This document shows, one piece after another, positions 11,370 to 23,566 of a stretch of 64,000 bases of DNA (position 1 is its first letter; every line of letters begins with the position of its first letter). Origin of the DNA: Anisodus tanguticus (Eukaryota > Streptophyta > Magnoliopsida > Solanales > Solanaceae); contig CM067541.1 in NCBI GenBank assembly GCA_034509755.1, positions 17,348,001 to 17,412,000 of the forward strand, given 5' to 3'. The notes below the pieces were generated by a model. It did not search any database. It had not been told where the DNA came from and worked only from the letters and a program-made list of their open reading frames with translations. Both the position numbers and the translations under genes were made by a program.

Positions 11370-13911
11370 TATCCAAACACACCCTTCCCTTTATCTTTTC
11401 TCTGACCCGTAGCACCACATGCCCTGCTAACCCCATAAAATCTGATGGTTCCACCTTTACCCTTCGGATAAACACCAACACCACTGCCATCATCGACCTC
11501 TCGCATCACCCATCATTTTCTCCTCTTTTTCTAAATCGATTCAAAACGTTGAGGGGCTCGCCCTTTCAAATCATACCTCAGCTTTATTTTGAATCTGGAA
11601 TTCAAATTAAAGGCTCTCCTTTCACTGCTATAAGTATGGCGCTTTGGGGGTCCGAAAAAGGGGGAAGAGAGAGGTCAGTGGGTATTGGGGTCGTTTTGTT
11701 GGTGGTTTCCGATCGGTTTTTGTTGGTTTTATTTCCGATCGGTTTTTGTGATTCTGTTTTCTCAGTCGTATCTTGGTCGGGTTCTCTCGGTCGTTGTTCC
11801 AAAAATCAAAAATCAAGAACAATCCGGGTCGGGTCTATTCCCGGGTCGGGTCATCAGGGTCTGTTTTGGGTCCGAATCCGAAATGCCTTTCTTTGTTAGT
11901 TCCTAATTTTCATCCGAAATTCCCTTTGTGTTCTTCACATTTTCCGGTCACTCCCTAATCTATTTTTATTTTCGGGTCGGGTTTGTAACCAGGTCAGGTC
12001 AAATTCGAAATCGGGTTGTGACGATAATCTTCCTCTACTGTACTGCCTGAAGAAATTGCACAAATTTCCCTTCGAATGCACTGAGGACATTCAACTCGTA
12101 TCTTGGCAGGGCGCCCCGGTACGGTATGAATTTGCAATCCGGTGTCCGTAGCCATGGCGCGTGTTGCATTCCCTCTTGTTTTGTTCCAAAATAACAAATC
12201 TGAGCCCTTCAAATTATGGTTTCGATATTGAGTCCATTCTCAGTTCGGGTCCGAGTTCAGAATTCGAAAGTCGGTAAACTCAATCTCCTCTCAATACTTG
12301 TTTGTTTCTGGAGTTTCATGTTGTTTTTTCTGTCAATTGGTCATGTTGGTTAGGTTTTGTTTATACTATTATGTTTCTTAATGCTTGAGCATGATTAGTC
12401 TGCTTTAGTAGCCTAAGTGTGTACTTCGCTTATTAAATCATGGATTAGGTATATGTTTAGAGAAATATACTAGGCATATTGTTATACTTGGCTGGGCAGA
12501 TTCCCTGTTTCGATTGTCGCACCCTATTTTAACCAAGTCAAAGCAGAGTACAACATATTGGTGATTCCTGGATTGGATTAAGGAGTCGCCACCTAATTAT
12601 TTTACGGTGAATTAGAATACCTAAATGTTAACTAAATGCTGCAATATAACTCCAGTTTTGTGGTCTACGAAACTAATGAGATTCTAGGTAAGGGTTCTTT
12701 ATTATCCTAAAGGGAAGCATTCTTTAGGATCCGCTAACTTGCCGTTATCCGGTAAAACTCAGGTTAATTATTGTACTAAGGAAAATGATAGTAAAAATGT
12801 GAATAGATGTATGCATCTCAAAAATAATACGTGTAAATAAATAATTCAAAGAAAAAATAATATGTTATTGGGCCTCGGACTGCAAACAGTGTGCGAGAGA
12901 GTATAAAATGAGCCAAAACAGAATTTCAGACCCAAATAAATCGGCTCGGGCGCGCGACGGGCCCAATTAACACGCGGAATTAAAAATAGGCCCAAACCTA
13001 TAATTTTTAGATATACATATAAAGAAAAACAGATTGGCCTATGGGCCCATATCCAACATATATTCAGTCATTTCACATTCTTTTAACCCAAAATGCACGT
13101 GATATACAAAAGATATATGATATGCCTAGAGATATGAAAAGATATACTGCCTTAGTAACACTAGGTACATACCTAGACTTTTATACCTTGTATACCTTGA
13201 GGTATATCATTACAGACTTAACATTTCACAACTAGAAGAAACAAAACAAGATCAGTTTTATATTACCAGCAAGAGCAAAAGATATCCATAGGGGTTCCAA
13301 GGCAAAATAATGAACCATTTGCATAAGAATAAAGAAAGTCAAATACCAGATGTAGATAATGCACTAGCAGCCTAATAATTCAAACCAATAATGTTAAACC
13401 AGCTATGTGATCATGACCAGTTTCAGACCACAAGCAGTAATAACTAGAAGAGACATGCTAGTATATGGGGAACAAAGATAAATGCATTTAATTAGGTAAT
13501 ACATCACATGAGCCTATGATTTCAAATGCATCATTTAAAGGAGGGAGCAATGTGCCCATATATTCAGAGAATATGGACAAGGATCAGGCTCATACAAATT
13601 GACTCATACATTTATGCACAGTTAAACAAAGTAGAATGAAGATCCAGAAATGGTCTAGCTCTTCAGAAAACATGTTGAACATGGGGCAATATGATCAAAA
13701 TTAAGGTCATCTCCATTCAACCCTCTAGGTAGAGTATATCAATCCCAACATACATGGATGCTATAACATGAAAACATGGTTATAAGCTAACAATGAAAAC
13801 TCCAGCGAAGTAATAATTCAACATGGCACAAATAAGTCCAAACAGGGAACATATATGCATGCATTTACCATTTAGACAATTTGACAGACATGACATAATG
13901 CAAAATGGCTC

Positions 13912-13928
13912 GGGGGGGGGGGGGGGGG
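13912..13928 (+). repeat. Poly-G tract of 17 residues
   Basis: An uninterrupted run of 17 guanines lies inside the nested LTR-like element. Such long G homopolymers are rare in AT-rich plant DNA; an assembly or sequencing length error here is possible. Confidence 0.9.
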
Positions 13929-15760
13929 AGTTTGGATATTGTCATGGGGGTATTTGACAACCCAAATAGACAGGGTAATTATGATATGAACTTGATTTGA
14001 TACTGCACACTTAGAGACAATCAGGAAAAAAATCCGACCTAGCATTTCATGGACACAAAACCAACAGACTAAGCTAACCTCTCCCAAAACATGATAAACA
14101 TCAAGTAGATAGGCACATAACAGGCTGATAATCATACTAGCCTAAACAGGATACCCATTTTTTTAACAGTCATAAAATGATCCAAGGGTTACTGTAATGC
14201 TATCATGGGAGGGCATTTCATATTTAGAGGGGAAAAACAAACAAGGACAAGTGTACTACCAGCTCAAACAAACAGAAAAAGAACCAGGCAGAGTTAATTA
14301 ACCCTACTTGCAGAAGCTTATTTTAATATACCAGTACACAACATCAGAAGCATACACAATCACAACTCATATTTTATTATGCATAATGACACTTTAAGTT
14401 AGGCATGATACAGTTAACATGATGGGGATATTCTATTGATCACTACTAATCCAGATAGGTTTGATTTAAATGACAATTTCAGAATGAAAACTAGCAATAA
14501 ATAACTCTACAGGTCTGTCCCAAATCAGTAATATGTTCAAGCAATATTTAATCCAAATTTGTAAGTTATTTTGTACTAACATGGACATGATTCCAGTTGT
14601 GCATAACATTTAGAGACACACATAGTAGGACTGTCACAATGAGCAAATCAGATCAGAACAACGAAGATAGGATATTTGACAACTCAAACCATATTTAATA
14701 CATGCCGTCTTTTTTGGGATTTATAACTTGATGTAGACACACATACTTCATTATTAGTTCTAAACCATAAAAGTGTAAACAGGTTTATAAGCAGGAAAGC
14801 AAGGATTTAAAGCCAACCTGTCCAAACACTACTCATTTGGTCACGAAGAAAAATATGCGAACAAGTTGACATACATCTAAATCCACAAAGAAACTACACT
14901 TCATCCCTACTTAAGATGAGATCCCAGACATGTAAAAGAACCAAATCATGACCACACATTCAGACCTTAATCAGCATAGACCATGACTTTTAAAGTAGAA
15001 CAAGGATCTTATCATATTAATCATGCCAAAATATAACTAATTTACATCATGGATTTACTTAATCAAATACTGAACGACATTTACAAACCACTATATTAAA
15101 TGTAATACTAATCATGAACTAAGCAGGTGCAAACATTGTATGTATCACTCATAAAACACTTAGCTAATCATAACTCTTTTAAATAGGCACTAACAAACAT
15201 ATGTCTCACATCATAATCTTCATAAGTCTAATAACACAAACCAAGCATTTCTCAACCTTAATAGGTGATTAAACAAATCTAATAAACTTAATACACATAG
15301 GCATTAAAACACGACAACATGAATAATCAGTATATAATCAACACAAAATACATAAAAATACAGATAATAAATTGAGAGGAGTTTGTAGTTTGCTGACCTT
15401 CCCCGAGCAGCAAACAGAGGCGTCGTCTTGAATCGTCGACACCGCTTGGAGAAGTTATTATTTCGATCAGTAAAGAGAGAAGTGTGAGTATTTTGGATTG
15501 TTAAAGCAGATGTAAAAAGATATTGATAGCCAACAACTTGGAATAAAGAGCGAAATTTTCTGATAATCAAACATGTGTTCACAAATGGGGTTTTCAACCT
15601 TTCAAAACTACTTTCAAAAGGAGGGTTTTTCAGCTCTCTGAAACCTAAAAAATGCAAGAAAGATGATTTGTTTTTGTATGTTCGACTTTGAAGAAAAATC
15701 GAGACCCCTTTTTTATTCTCCAGAAAAAAAAACCCCCTTTAAACACGACCCAAAAGGTTG

Positions 15761-15769
15761 TATTTATAG
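15761..15769 (-). promoter_or_regulatory. TATA box within the nested LTR-like element
   Basis: On the minus strand the sequence reads GACTATAAATACAACC, about 970 bp inside the TGTTGACACCC end. It is a good plant TATA box at a position that would close a U3 region, and it is used here to orient the element. Confidence 0.5.
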
Positions 15770-16627
15770 TCAAGATTGAGGGGTTTTGGCAGCTTCTTCA
15801 AGAAGCTTTTGAGTTTGAAATTCAAATTCAAAAAGAAGGGAGAAGTTCTGAGAATTCTGGGATTGAAATGAAAAGGGGATGGACTTTTTTTCGGTTTTGT
15901 AGAGACTGATTGTGAAGGGAGAGAGCCGTTGGAGTCGAATTTATGCTTGGACTCGATGGAATCAACCTTGAATCCGAAGGATTTTGGGGTTTCCCTCTTT
16001 TGCAGACCCTTGGTCAATTTGGACAAGACTGTCAACTTTGTTGGCTGCAAAATGAGTGAAAAGATGGGGGAAAGGTGGGGAGGGTGACATGGTGGCAAGG
16101 CGTCGGTGATTATCCGGCGGTCCGAAGGTGATTTCGGGTGAAAGGCTGCTGGTTTTTTTGGAGAGGGGTGTGGGGTTTGACTGCTGGTTTTCGATGGACG
16201 GATTTGGGGGTTTCTGGTTTTGTTTTTAGACGATTGGGTATAAAGGGGAAAAGGGTGTGTTGGTCGAGTGGGCCTGGGTCTTGGGCCGACGGTGGGGTTT
16301 CGGTTGGGACGACTTGGGCCGGTTCGGTTTGGGTTGTTTTGTGGTGAGGGGAAATAAAATGGGTTATGGGTTTAAGACATAAGGAGTTTAATATATTGAA
16401 AAAACCTTGAAGAAAATATAAATTATTTAAAATAAAATATAATGATGTGATAATAAAATAAAATGTAATATTTGTGAAATGCTTAATGCTCAAAATAATA
16501 AAATGAGATGTCGTTTTGCAAAAATGAAATAACATAGAATTTTAGGATAAAAACTATGATTATGACTTTAAACAAATGATAGTAAAACATGTGAATAATA
16601 TTAATAATAATAAATAATGATATTGAA

Positions 16628-16631
<4 letters not shown>

Positions 16632-16669
<38 letters not shown>

Positions 16670-16676
16670 TATTTTT
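16632..16676. repeat. (TA)n microsatellite
   Basis: About 22 TA units in a row inside the nested LTR-like element, close to its right end. Confidence 0.95.
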
Positions 16677-18441
16677 GAGGTGTAAAAAATATTTAAAAAA
16701 ATAAATTAGAAAAGACGGGACAAAATTGGGTGTCAACATCGATATCTATTAGTAGATAAATGTGTCATTTGTGGATGTTGTTTCTACCTGTTACTTGCTT
16801 AGTTGTTGCTCTCTAACGCCCCCATATTCTATGTCATTCAGTTAAAAGAAAATACTGCTGCACTCGATAAGTATATCTCGAAATGAACAAATGCTACATT
16901 TGACAAAATGGTTGTTGTTTCATTTTTCTGACGGGTTGCTGCATCTCTTTTTTTTTAAAAAATAGATTGTTATTCTTGGGTTTCTGCTGTGTTTTCAAGC
17001 CCATTGCTTCTGTGTTTTCGAGCCCCACTGCTGCTGTATTTTTAAACCCAATTGCGGCTGGTTTCTAGGCTAAAAGCCTGTTGTTTTAATACTGCTTCGG
17101 ACAGCTGCAATATTTCTAAAATTTTACTGATTTGAATGATACTACATTTGGGGTCGATAAGAATAATTAATTTGAGGACATGCTCCTTCCGGAAAGGTTG
17201 TCCCTCGGTTTGCTTTCCTTCGAAAAAAGGACGATGATGAGACCCATAAAAATCACATGCGAGAAACCAACATGCGTTGGCGAGGTGACTAGATCGACTG
17301 ACAATGTCTATAATTCGCAGCCACGACATGAATGGAATTTTTTTGCTTAAAAAAACATAAGTCTGAGCTCTCCGTAATTAAAACTTCTATTATTTTATAC
17401 GGATCCGAAGGTTTTACTCGCATTCATTTATTTCTAACTGTCTTTTCTTTTTTACACTTTGCGAGGAACATTCCAGCGATATGGGATAGCAAAGCGTGAT
17501 TCTACAGAGATGAAAGAGAACAAGATTGCCGGACTCGCTTGAGCCATTTTCGTTCAAACTTCTTTTAATTCCGCCTTCTTTCTTTTGTATTGTGATTTAA
17601 TTACTCTACTTGTATGATTGTTTGAATATCTATAAGCATTAGGCCTAGAACTAATAAACTAGAAAGGGTAGTTTAAAATTGGAAGCCCGACGCTAGTTTA
17701 TTTATTTTAGGCTCGGTTAGTTTTAAAATCGGAAACCCGACGCTAGTTCATTTTAGGTTCGTCATGCATGTTTAAACTTTCAAAATAATTTATTCACCTT
17801 TTACTCACATTATTAATCATATAATAAGGTTCCATTTTTTATCCGGTTTGCAATACAAAATGACTTCCAAAAATCACTTCCTTTTCATTGCAAATAATTG
17901 CTTTTCTCATCATTATCAATTGCCAAAATAGGTGTGATGAATAAGGCAATACAAATGCATGTTTTATTTAAAAATCACTTTCCATGTATTTTTGTAAACA
18001 ACTTTCATACAAATGCATACTTTCATCCAAAATTATCCTTACACGTATTTTTTTAACAAGTGTTGCAAATCTTTTATGTTGTCAAAATGCATATTTTTAT
18101 TAAATACATGCAACATCTTTTTTACTTAACATTTTTTAAACATGCATTTTTTAGCATAATAATTAACCTGAGTTTGACTGGATAACCGCAAGTTAGCGGA
18201 TCTTAAAGGGTGTCTAACCTCTTCCCTTTAGGATAATAGAGAACCCTTACCTAGAATCTCATAATTTTGCAGACCAGTAATCGGAGTTCACATTGCAGCA
18301 TTTAGTTAACATTCAGGTGTCCTAATTCACTGTAAAATAATTAGGCGGGGACTCCTCAAGAGCCTTAACAAGCATAATCAATCCAGAAGGAATCGACCGA
18401 TTACGTCGTGAACCGTGGTAAAAAATAGGTGCGACAACGAA

Positions 18442-19394
18442 CCGGTGTATTTTCTGAGACAGGGGGTCGATTGCCGGTAGTGGTGGCAGTCGGCGGTAAC
18501 AGTGACAGAGGTAGAGCAGGTGGCACAGGTATCAGAATGCTTGTTGGATTGGTAGTAATGGCTGGTAGAGACGGGGCGGAGTTGGTTGTCGAGGACAAAC
18601 ATCTGGTAGTGGCAGTAATGGGAGGTGGTGGTGACAGAGTACTGACTACAGCCGGAACAGTGGTAGCATGTCGGATAGCTTGGTGGACAAGCGGTGATGT
18701 GTCCGAATCATCACGAAATTTGTAATCAGTGACTCATAATTTTTGAATGTTGTCAAACGGGAAAACATACTCGACAAAAGTGACGTGGCTTGAGATTATG
18801 ATTTTGTCGGTGGATAGTTCATAGCACAGGTACCCCCTATGGTTCGATGGGAATCCTAAGAAGGCACACAGAGTAGATCGGGGTGCTAATTTGTGGGGGG
18901 CGTGGATGTCAGATTAGGGTAACACAGACAATAGAAAATTCTAAGATGGTCATAGGTGGGGATCCGTCGGTACATACTTTCGGTGGGGATCCGTCGGTAC
19001 ATAATTTCGGTGGGTGTCCTATTTTGAATCGCACGGGTAGGTAAAATGTTAAGAATGTGTTCTACCATATTTAGTGCATATACCCAAAAGGTAGGGGGAG
19101 GTACGCATGAAAAAAGAGGGTACAAATCATATTATTAATGGTTTATATAATTCTTTCGGCTTTTCCATTTTGAGGGGAGGTATGAGGGCACGAGAAACGA
19201 AAGATCATGCCATTAGCCGCACAAAAGTTATAAAATAAGGAATTAATGAACTCACGACCATTATCACATTGAAATAATTTTATGTCCTTTTCAAATTGTG
19301 TTTTAACCAGTGTACGAAATTCAACAAATTTGGAGAACACTTGAAATTTGAGTTTGAGTGGGTAGACCCAAAGAAAGTGATAGAAATCATCCAA
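18442..19394 (-). pseudogene. copia-1 integrase and start of linker
   Basis: Minus-strand pieces show the Copia integrase core: MDDFYHFLWVYPLK, FEKDIKLFQCDNGREFINSL and FSCPHTSPQNGKAERII (the D and E of the DDE triad), then HILNILPTRAIQNRTPTEIM and YDHLRIFYCLCYP. A 27-bp tandem duplication (18961-19014) adds an in-frame repeat RRIPTESMY. Stops and shifts interrupt the frame at several points. From about 18720 down to 18442 the reading becomes the low-complexity linker that continues at 9710. Confidence 0.87.
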
Positions 19395-20230
19395 AAATAC
19401 CAGATATTATTTGTGGCGTAAGTTGCTGGTTATGGGAGATGTGCATACATCAGCGTGAATAATATCAAAGAGAGAGAAAGTAGTACTCATAGAAGTCGTA
19501 AATATCAGTCTAACGTGTTTTCTTAACTTACACAAGGAGCAAGTATGAGAAAGATTCCCTTTGTTGTAGTGTATTAAATTTCAATTTCTAAGAGAATAAA
19601 AAATGTGAGAACCTGGATGACCAAGTCTACTATGCCACATAGAGGGAGATATGGTTGTTAAAACATTGGAAAGAGTGACACTAGCAGCGGATGTGGGTAG
19701 GAACCGATATAGGTCCCCTTCACTATTGTGTCCCGGTACGGAGGTCCGTTACAAAAAATCCAAATGGGTCAAAATTAATTGAGACAAAATTATAGGTGAC
19801 AAATTTTCTTACAGATATTAGATTTTTGATAATGTTTAAAGGACGTTCTGAAGAGAGAAGTGTGGATGCGATGGTGGGGTAAGGGTGTGGCCAAATCTTT
19901 GAATTGGAATGCGATGGCCATTATCGACCATAATATATTGTGGAGTTGGTAACTAGCGTAATTGAAGAAGTTTAACTGAATTGTTGGTGAGATGAGACGT
20001 GGGGTCCGTATCCATATACCACACATTATCGAGTCGTTGATGGGTCAAGAAAGCCATTGATTTGTTCTCGGGTAAAGAACAAAAAAATGGACATGCACGA
20101 ATTTAAGGAGAAGCATAGAAGAAACAGGGTTGCTTTCGGTTTTGGGGAGGCAGTGAAGCACAGAAATCGAGGGACTATAAATCTTTTCAACTCTGTTGGC
20201 TGCTAATAGTGAAAAGAGAGGGGTAGGCAT
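19395..20230 (-). pseudogene. copia-1 protease / pre-integrase region, degenerate
   Basis: Compared with copia-3, frame-shifted minus-strand readings near 20010-19790 match the protease-like block (SHLTNN, then the IMVGNDHHIPIQGFGH counterpart), followed by the zinc-binding pre-integrase region near 19.6-19.5 kb. The rest up to 20230 is leader-like and has no gag signature. Confidence 0.65.
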
Positions 20231-20362
20231 GTGTGTTGGCTGACACGCAGAGAAAAGGGTCTATTTGGTGCTCTGACACGCAGAGAAAAGAGAAGAGAGC
20301 ACATGTTGTGTCTCGGGCAGGCCGCCGGAGAAAGAAAGGAAAATTTTAGGTTTTGGGATTTA

Positions 20363-20376
20363 GGCTACTGATAGCA
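20363..20376 (-). other. copia-1 primer binding site
   Basis: Directly after the 5' LTR the minus strand reads TGCTATCAGTAGCC, a near match to TGGTATCAGAGC, the complement of the initiator-Met tRNA end used by many plant Copia elements. Confidence 0.7.
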
Positions 20377-20534
20377 TGTAAGATTGTAATAATCCCTCTT
20401 GGAGAGCCTTTCTCATTAATACAAAATATATATAGGTGTACAATGTGGAATCCTTATACAACAAGGGATCCTAATTCTACCATAATTACATAATACTAAA
20501 TATGGTAAATATAAACATGACACACTTGCTAATA
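20377..20534 (-). repeat. copia-1 5' LTR
   Basis: 158 bp, paired with 7555-7711. A few substitutions separate the copies, so the insertion is not recent. The GTTTA target duplication follows at 20535-20539. Confidence 0.9.
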
Positions 20535-20539
20535 GTTTA

Positions 20540-21335
20540 TTCCAGGCTGAAGCTATCTAACTCCGGTATGACTAATTCGGAACGATCTTCCCGGATGGTT
20601 CTTCAATCAGGATGGATACGGCTGACTTGATCTTGATTAGATGACGCCTGACGTGTGTCGACTTCTTTATCTGCCATGTGTAGTATCCGTATTTTACTAA
20701 TACAAAGAAAAAATATGTGATTTTGTTGTTTTATCCAGAAATAAGTAATCTCATAATTATTTTCCCACATAACTTATTATATAAAAATAATACTATGATT
20801 ATGAAATAAATAATCTTGAAATTGTCAATTACAAAAATTAAAACAAAAACATTTGATAAAATAATTCTACCATGAAACTATAATCTCTTATTCTACAAAC
20901 CAAACCACCAGTAATAGCATTGAATAGTATCAAATACACTCCAATTGGTTTATTTCCTTCTAGAATCTGGGAAAACACAATCCAGTTGGTGTACATAATT
21001 ATAGATTAAAATAGTAAATATTACTGTTAACGTCACATAATGTTTAAAAAAAATCATTGACAAATCACAAATGTCACAAGCATATATATAAAGAGTTTAA
21101 GTTTGATGCATCATCCGTGTATTATTTTTTTACATACATTAACCTGCTATAGCAGGTTACCAACTTTCTCTTAATTACTTTATTATTTTTCTAAAATTTA
21201 GGCATTGATTCTTTTTTATTCTCTCTCTTCTCTTTCATTTTGATCGGGTTTCTCTCTCTTCTCTTCTTCTACTACCGTAAGCCTCTTTACTTCTCATACA
21301 AAGTGATATACTTATTCAAGAATTTTTATTATTAA
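20540..21335. other. AT-rich intergenic sequence
   Basis: No gene or repeat structure was recognised. A CT-rich stretch (TTCTCTCTCTTCTCTTTC) lies at about 21215-21265. The copia-4 target duplication AAATA starts at 21336. Confidence 0.4.
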
Positions 21336-21340
21336 AATAT

Positions 21341-22440
21341 GTTGAAAATTTACTAATGTGGAATTAAGTTTATCTCATTATTTATGACTCGAACAATTGG
21401 GGTCCCGTACGTCGGAAATGTCGTTTCCACACACGTGCAATCTTAGTGCCCAATATCGTAAATTTCATTAATGAAAGAGATATTAGTACGTAAGTGAAAT
21501 GTTTGAGGCATAGAATAACGGAAGGTTATTGGATAAATAACAAGTGTTCCGCGTTGGTAAACGAAGGAAGGATTGTGCGAAGTGTAAGATGGTACGGGTC
21601 GAACCGCAGAGCCGAGAAGGGCCGCGACACTTGGTCGACAGTGAGGCTTTTGGCTAATTAGAGCCGCGGCGCTAATGCTTCAGAGCCACGGCGCTTCCCA
21701 GGCAGTGACTGTTCGTCGGAATCCTAAAGGTTTGGCTGTTGAGGTGGTTTCAATGGCATTGAATCCACTCAATAATGGTCATTACTTGGACCATTATGTT
21801 GCTGCATTACTTGGGGGTTAAATGTCATCCATTACATAGCAATTGAATGCCATTATGAGGCATTTGAAAGGCCATCTTGCACACCTATAAATTGAGGCCT
21901 TTGGCTCAATTCTATAGATGAATATAAGAACAGAAAAACAACACAATATACATACAAGTATACAACACCACAGAGAGATCAGTTTTCCTGATAAGCAATC
22001 CTTCTCTTAGCAATCTTCATTGTTCGTGTTCTTTGCTGATGTCATTTGTGTAGGCTTTACACATTTGATAGTTTGTTGTTTCATCTTGGGAGACTATTGT
22101 CCACACTTTCGTAAAGCCTATATACGGGGGTAATCTTGTCTTAAAGACAGAGAGCCATCTCTCGACTCAGCCGGTGGTGTTGTGATTATCTAATTGGTTG
22201 CTAAGTGTTTCAGGTGTGAACTAGAATCTCAAAGGACTCTAACCGTTTGGATTCTCAACGGATCTACAAGCCACAAGTGTAGCAGTTCATGTTCTTGTAT
22301 TTCCGAATACAAGATTCATATTTGAAATTCCAATTCAAGATCAAGATATTGACAACTTGTTGTTGTAATCTTTGTTGTTTATCCTTTCGATCACTGTAAT
22401 AGTTATTTACTATTCCCGTACGTGCTTTACATATCCAATA
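21341..22440 (+). repeat. copia-4 5' LTR
   Basis: 1100 bp, starting TGTTGAAAATTTAC and ending ATATCCAATA (CA mutated to TA). It has a TATAAAT box at 21886-21892, in a position suiting a U3/R boundary. Confidence 0.92.
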
Positions 22441-22780
22441 ATTTTAAGACAAGATCGTATTAGTGCTCGAAAGATATGTGCCAGCAGATATGGTCCCAAA
22501 TTTGGCTGTGGTTTCCTTCTTGAAAATAGTTCTGTTAACAATTCAAACAATGTCTCTGTCAACAACCGTGCTTTCAAATCTGGTCCTAGTTTTGGTTCTC
22601 TCTTTGACGACAGTTACAAATCTGTTTCCGTCAAATGTGGGATTTCGGGATTTGATGCTGAGCTTCAAGATACTGTTGATAGTAATGCTAGTACGGCTAA
22701 AGATCAAGGACGAGTTGATGTCACCGCTCCCGAGGGCGGTGGAAACAAGCGCCCACGAGAGAGCTGAAGATGTCAACTAG
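22441..22780 (+). pseudogene. copia-4 leader and possible gag start
   Basis: An open stretch crosses from the LTR into the internal region and encodes a Ser/Asn-rich peptide (NSSVNNSNNVSVNN, later PEGGGNKRPRES). No gag motif was identified. Position suggests leader or decayed gag, but the coding assignment is weak. Confidence 0.3.
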
Positions 22781-23330
22781 GACAAGAGGAGAAGGCTGAA
22801 GATGACGTTATATCATGTTGCAAAAGGCCTATATATGTCCCAGACAAAGGATCCGAATTATGGTAAGGAGGATATGGACACTCAGTCTAACTGAAGTGGG
22901 CCAGAATCCAAAAGGTCTAAGTTAATTTATCCTTTCTTATCTATAATGTGTTTAGTTAATATCCGAATAAAAGTGTGTAAAGCAAGGCTGGGAATATGAA
23001 AGTATTTTCATTAAAAACTTATATTCCCTACACTCTAAAATTAGATATTGAATCTCATTCATTCCCGGTTAAAGATTGGACTATTGTAAACAAAAACTTA
23101 AAAGATCCGTTCTTTTGAGTGTAATTATTAAAAGTGTGTAAAGTATGTTCGCACATACGAATGATAGAGATCCACTGATTGTGCGAAAAATTGTTACCAC
23201 TCGTAAGTAAGCGCCATGAATTGTCTGGGAACCAATAAAAAAGGAAGAAGACTAAAAGATAATGGCTTATCTTAAGACGTTAAACCTGTCACCTATCTGA
23301 CATAAGATCCTTCATTTGATAGGATGATAC

Positions 23331-23566
23331 TGGACACTCAGTCGTACAAAGCCTAAGGGCGACTAAAGTGGGCCAGAATTTCCAGGTCTTAAATGATCTG
23401 AAGGCCAAATGAAAGGCAGAAAAGTAATGGACACCTAGTGAGGTGGGCCAAGGTTTCTAGGTCTTAAATGATCTGAGGGCCAAAATAAAGGCAGAAAAGA
23501 AATTAGACACTCAGTCTGGCAAAGCAACTGGAGTGGGCCAGAGTATCCAGATCACATATGATCCGG
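23331..23566 (+). repeat. Imperfect tandem repeat in copia-4
   Basis: Three adjacent units of about 63-97 bp share the pattern GGACACTCAGT, then GTGGGCCAGA, then CCAGGTCTTAAATGATCTG and GGCAGAAAAG. A separate related copy lies at about 22873-22920. They fall in what would be the leader/gag interval. Confidence 0.75.

Larger units (their letters stand above)
12515..16738 (-). mobile_element. Second LTR-like element, inverted relative nested inside the first
   Basis: This 4224-bp insertion reads TGTCGCACCC...GGGTGTCAACA on the plus strand. In its likely orientation (minus) that is TGTTGACACCC...GGTGCGACA, matching the outer element at both ends. A perfect 5-bp duplication TCGAT lies at 12510-12514 and 16739-16743. 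Both ends align with the outer copy over several hundred bases (for example 12515-12800 against the reverse complement of 18150-18436), while the middles have diverged. No coding region was recognised. It is a probable solo LTR of the same family, inserted later. Confidence 0.85.
9716..18436 (+). mobile_element. LTR-like element (probable solo LTR) nested in copia-1
   Basis: The insertion starts TGTTGACACCCAATTTTG and ends GGTGCGACA, with TG...CA ends and a perfect 5-bp target duplication ACGAA at 9711-9715 and 18437-18441. Subtracting two nested insertions (10243-11369 and 12515-16738, with their duplications) leaves about 3.36 kb without recognisable gag or pol coding. That fits a solo LTR of a long-LTR element, possibly Ogre/Tat-like, or a large retrotransposon derivative (LARD). 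Orientation follows the nested relative, which shows a TATA box when read from its TGTTGACACCC end. Ends and TSD are seen directly; the family name is inference. Confidence 0.82.
7555..20534 (-). mobile_element. copia-1: complete Ty1/Copia element, gag-less, holding nested insertions
   Basis: Two near-identical terminal repeats (7555-7711 and 20377-20534) bracket minus-strand pol pieces in the Copia order: protease and integrase right of 18.4 kb, reverse transcriptase and RNase H left of 9.3 kb. Perfect 5-bp target duplications GTTTA lie at 7550-7554 and 20535-20539. A primer site resembling the initiator-Met tRNA complement follows the 5' LTR. Removing the 9716-18436 insertion (TSD ACGAA) leaves about 4.25 kb. 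No gag reading was found: only about 0.35 kb separates the LTR from the protease-like part. Stops and frameshifts throughout make it inactive. The protein blocks are closest to those of copia-3. Confidence 0.93.

Noticed and set aside
11357..11958. Overlapping open stretches on both strands
   Set aside because: They lie in a GC-richer part of a non-coding LTR-like element, overlap each other in several frames and match no family.
15304..16535. Several 70-140 codon ORFs in the nested LTR-like element
   Set aside because: No domain, no conserved blocks, and both strands are open because of simple composition.
18429..18725. Gly/Val-rich plus-strand ORF
   Set aside because: It is antisense to the copia-1 integrase-linker region.
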